A stretch of 6,278 nt of DNA from Oscillospiraceae bacterium (GTDB taxonomy: Bacteria > Bacillota > Clostridia > Oscillospirales > Acutalibacteraceae): positions 1 to 6,278 of the forward strand of contig JAQXLO010000063.1 of NCBI GenBank assembly GCA_029012165.1. The letters run 5' to 3'. The number at the start of each line of letters is the position of its first letter. Within the stretch, counting starts at the first letter, position 1. Made by a program: the position numbers and the translations under genes. This document shows positions 6,015 to 6,278 of the stretch, one piece after another. The notes under the pieces were generated by a model, which was given only the letters and a program-made list of their open reading frames with translations, did not search any database and was not told the DNA's origin.

Positions 6015-6278
6015 TTACCATTTTGTGTGCTGGAAACGTACCACATCCGCAAAGCCTCTCGGTCCGATGACACGGTACGCCCAATCGCTGAGCTTGTGCA
6101 TAAATTCGGTGCGGCGGATGTCGGATTCGGACATTTCCTTCGGGGGATTGCGGCGTCCGATCTTGACAAGGATGGCGTTCAGCCGCTCTTGCGCCTGCTC
6201 GAAAGCCTCCAGATCCACCACCGTCTGCGCCAGCACCGCCTCACACGCCGCAGCCGCAGCCGTCAGCTCTGCGGCATC
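6015..6278 (-). CDS. C-terminal 87 residues of an unrecognised protein (5' end outside window)
   Basis: The frame is open from the TAA at 6017-6015 to the window edge, giving 87 residues with no start inside that I trust; a GTG at 6236 lies in mid-frame and has no ribosome site, and sense codons continue upstream of it. The visible part begins with an Ala-rich stretch, continues as a likely amphipathic helix (VVDLEAFEQAQERLNAILVK), has a basic turn (GRRNPPKE), then SESDIRRTEFMHKLSDWAY and ends RFQHTKW. There is no membrane span. I do not recognise the family. It lies upstream of ecfT in the same direction but is separated from it by a terminator-like hairpin, so membership of the operon is uncertain. 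Confidence 0.5.
   Translation of the reverse strand, partial: DAAELTAAAAACEAVLAQTVVDLEAFEQAQERLNAILVKIGRRNPPKEMSESDIRRTEFMHKLSDWAYRVIGPRGFADVVRFQHTKW

Noticed and set aside
6010..6050. Possible promoter for ecfT on the - strand (TGG-TAAAAA as an extended -10)
   Set aside because: There is no acceptable -35 at the right distance, and any transcript starting there would still run into the terminator-like hairpin.
5960..6278. Cobalamin or other vitamin riboswitch in front of the ECF operon
   Set aside because: The 55-base gap is too short and the remaining sequence is an open coding frame; no conserved riboswitch core such as a B12 box was seen.

Overview
The window looks like chromosomal DNA of a moderately GC-rich, anaerobic Gram-positive bacterium of the class Clostridia, probably an Oscillospiraceae/Ruminococcaceae-type gut commensal. 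The reasons are the GGAGG-type ribosome sites, an ECF vitamin transporter whose two ATPases are fused, a clostridial-type transporter S component, a D-lactate dehydrogenase homologue, and an intergenic repeat at the left edge of a style I associate with these genomes. The taxon is an inference from gene content, not a database match.

Layout. Bases 1-159 hold no gene but carry small hairpins and a five-unit 7-bp tandem repeat directly in front of the first gene. On the + strand follow a sodium/alanine-type symporter (AGCS family, 160-1596), an overlapping 45-codon small membrane protein (1517-1654), a perfect 12-bp hairpin (1653-1691), and a D-lactate dehydrogenase-like enzyme with a cysteine-rich tail (1718-2749). 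A strong bidirectional terminator (2765-2801) closes this block. It also closes the convergent block on the - strand, which reads from right to left: the 3' end of an unrecognised gene that enters from beyond the window (6278-6015), a terminator-like hairpin (6007-5973), then EcfT (5959-5093), a fused double EcfA ATPase (5111-3471) and an ECF S component (3492-2806). The last three overlap by 19 and 22 bases and must be one translationally linked operon.

How the genes work together. EcfT, EcfAA' and the S component together make a complete dedicated energy-coupling factor importer: one transmembrane scaffold, one polypeptide supplying both nucleotide-binding domains, and one substrate-capturing membrane protein. 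The substrate is not decided by the sequence. In the + block, alanine uptake and a D-2-hydroxyacid dehydrogenase could be linked through pyruvate, but that is conjecture.

Points that deserve a second look are the uncatalogued small membrane ORF overlapping the symporter, the symporter's atypical out-of-place C-terminal tail, the Cys/His-rich extension of the dehydrogenase, the terminator that abuts the EcfT ribosome site with no room for a promoter, and the hairpin at 1653-1691 whose T-tract faces the wrong way for the genes around it. I saw no tRNA, rRNA, CRISPR array, transposase or prophage gene.
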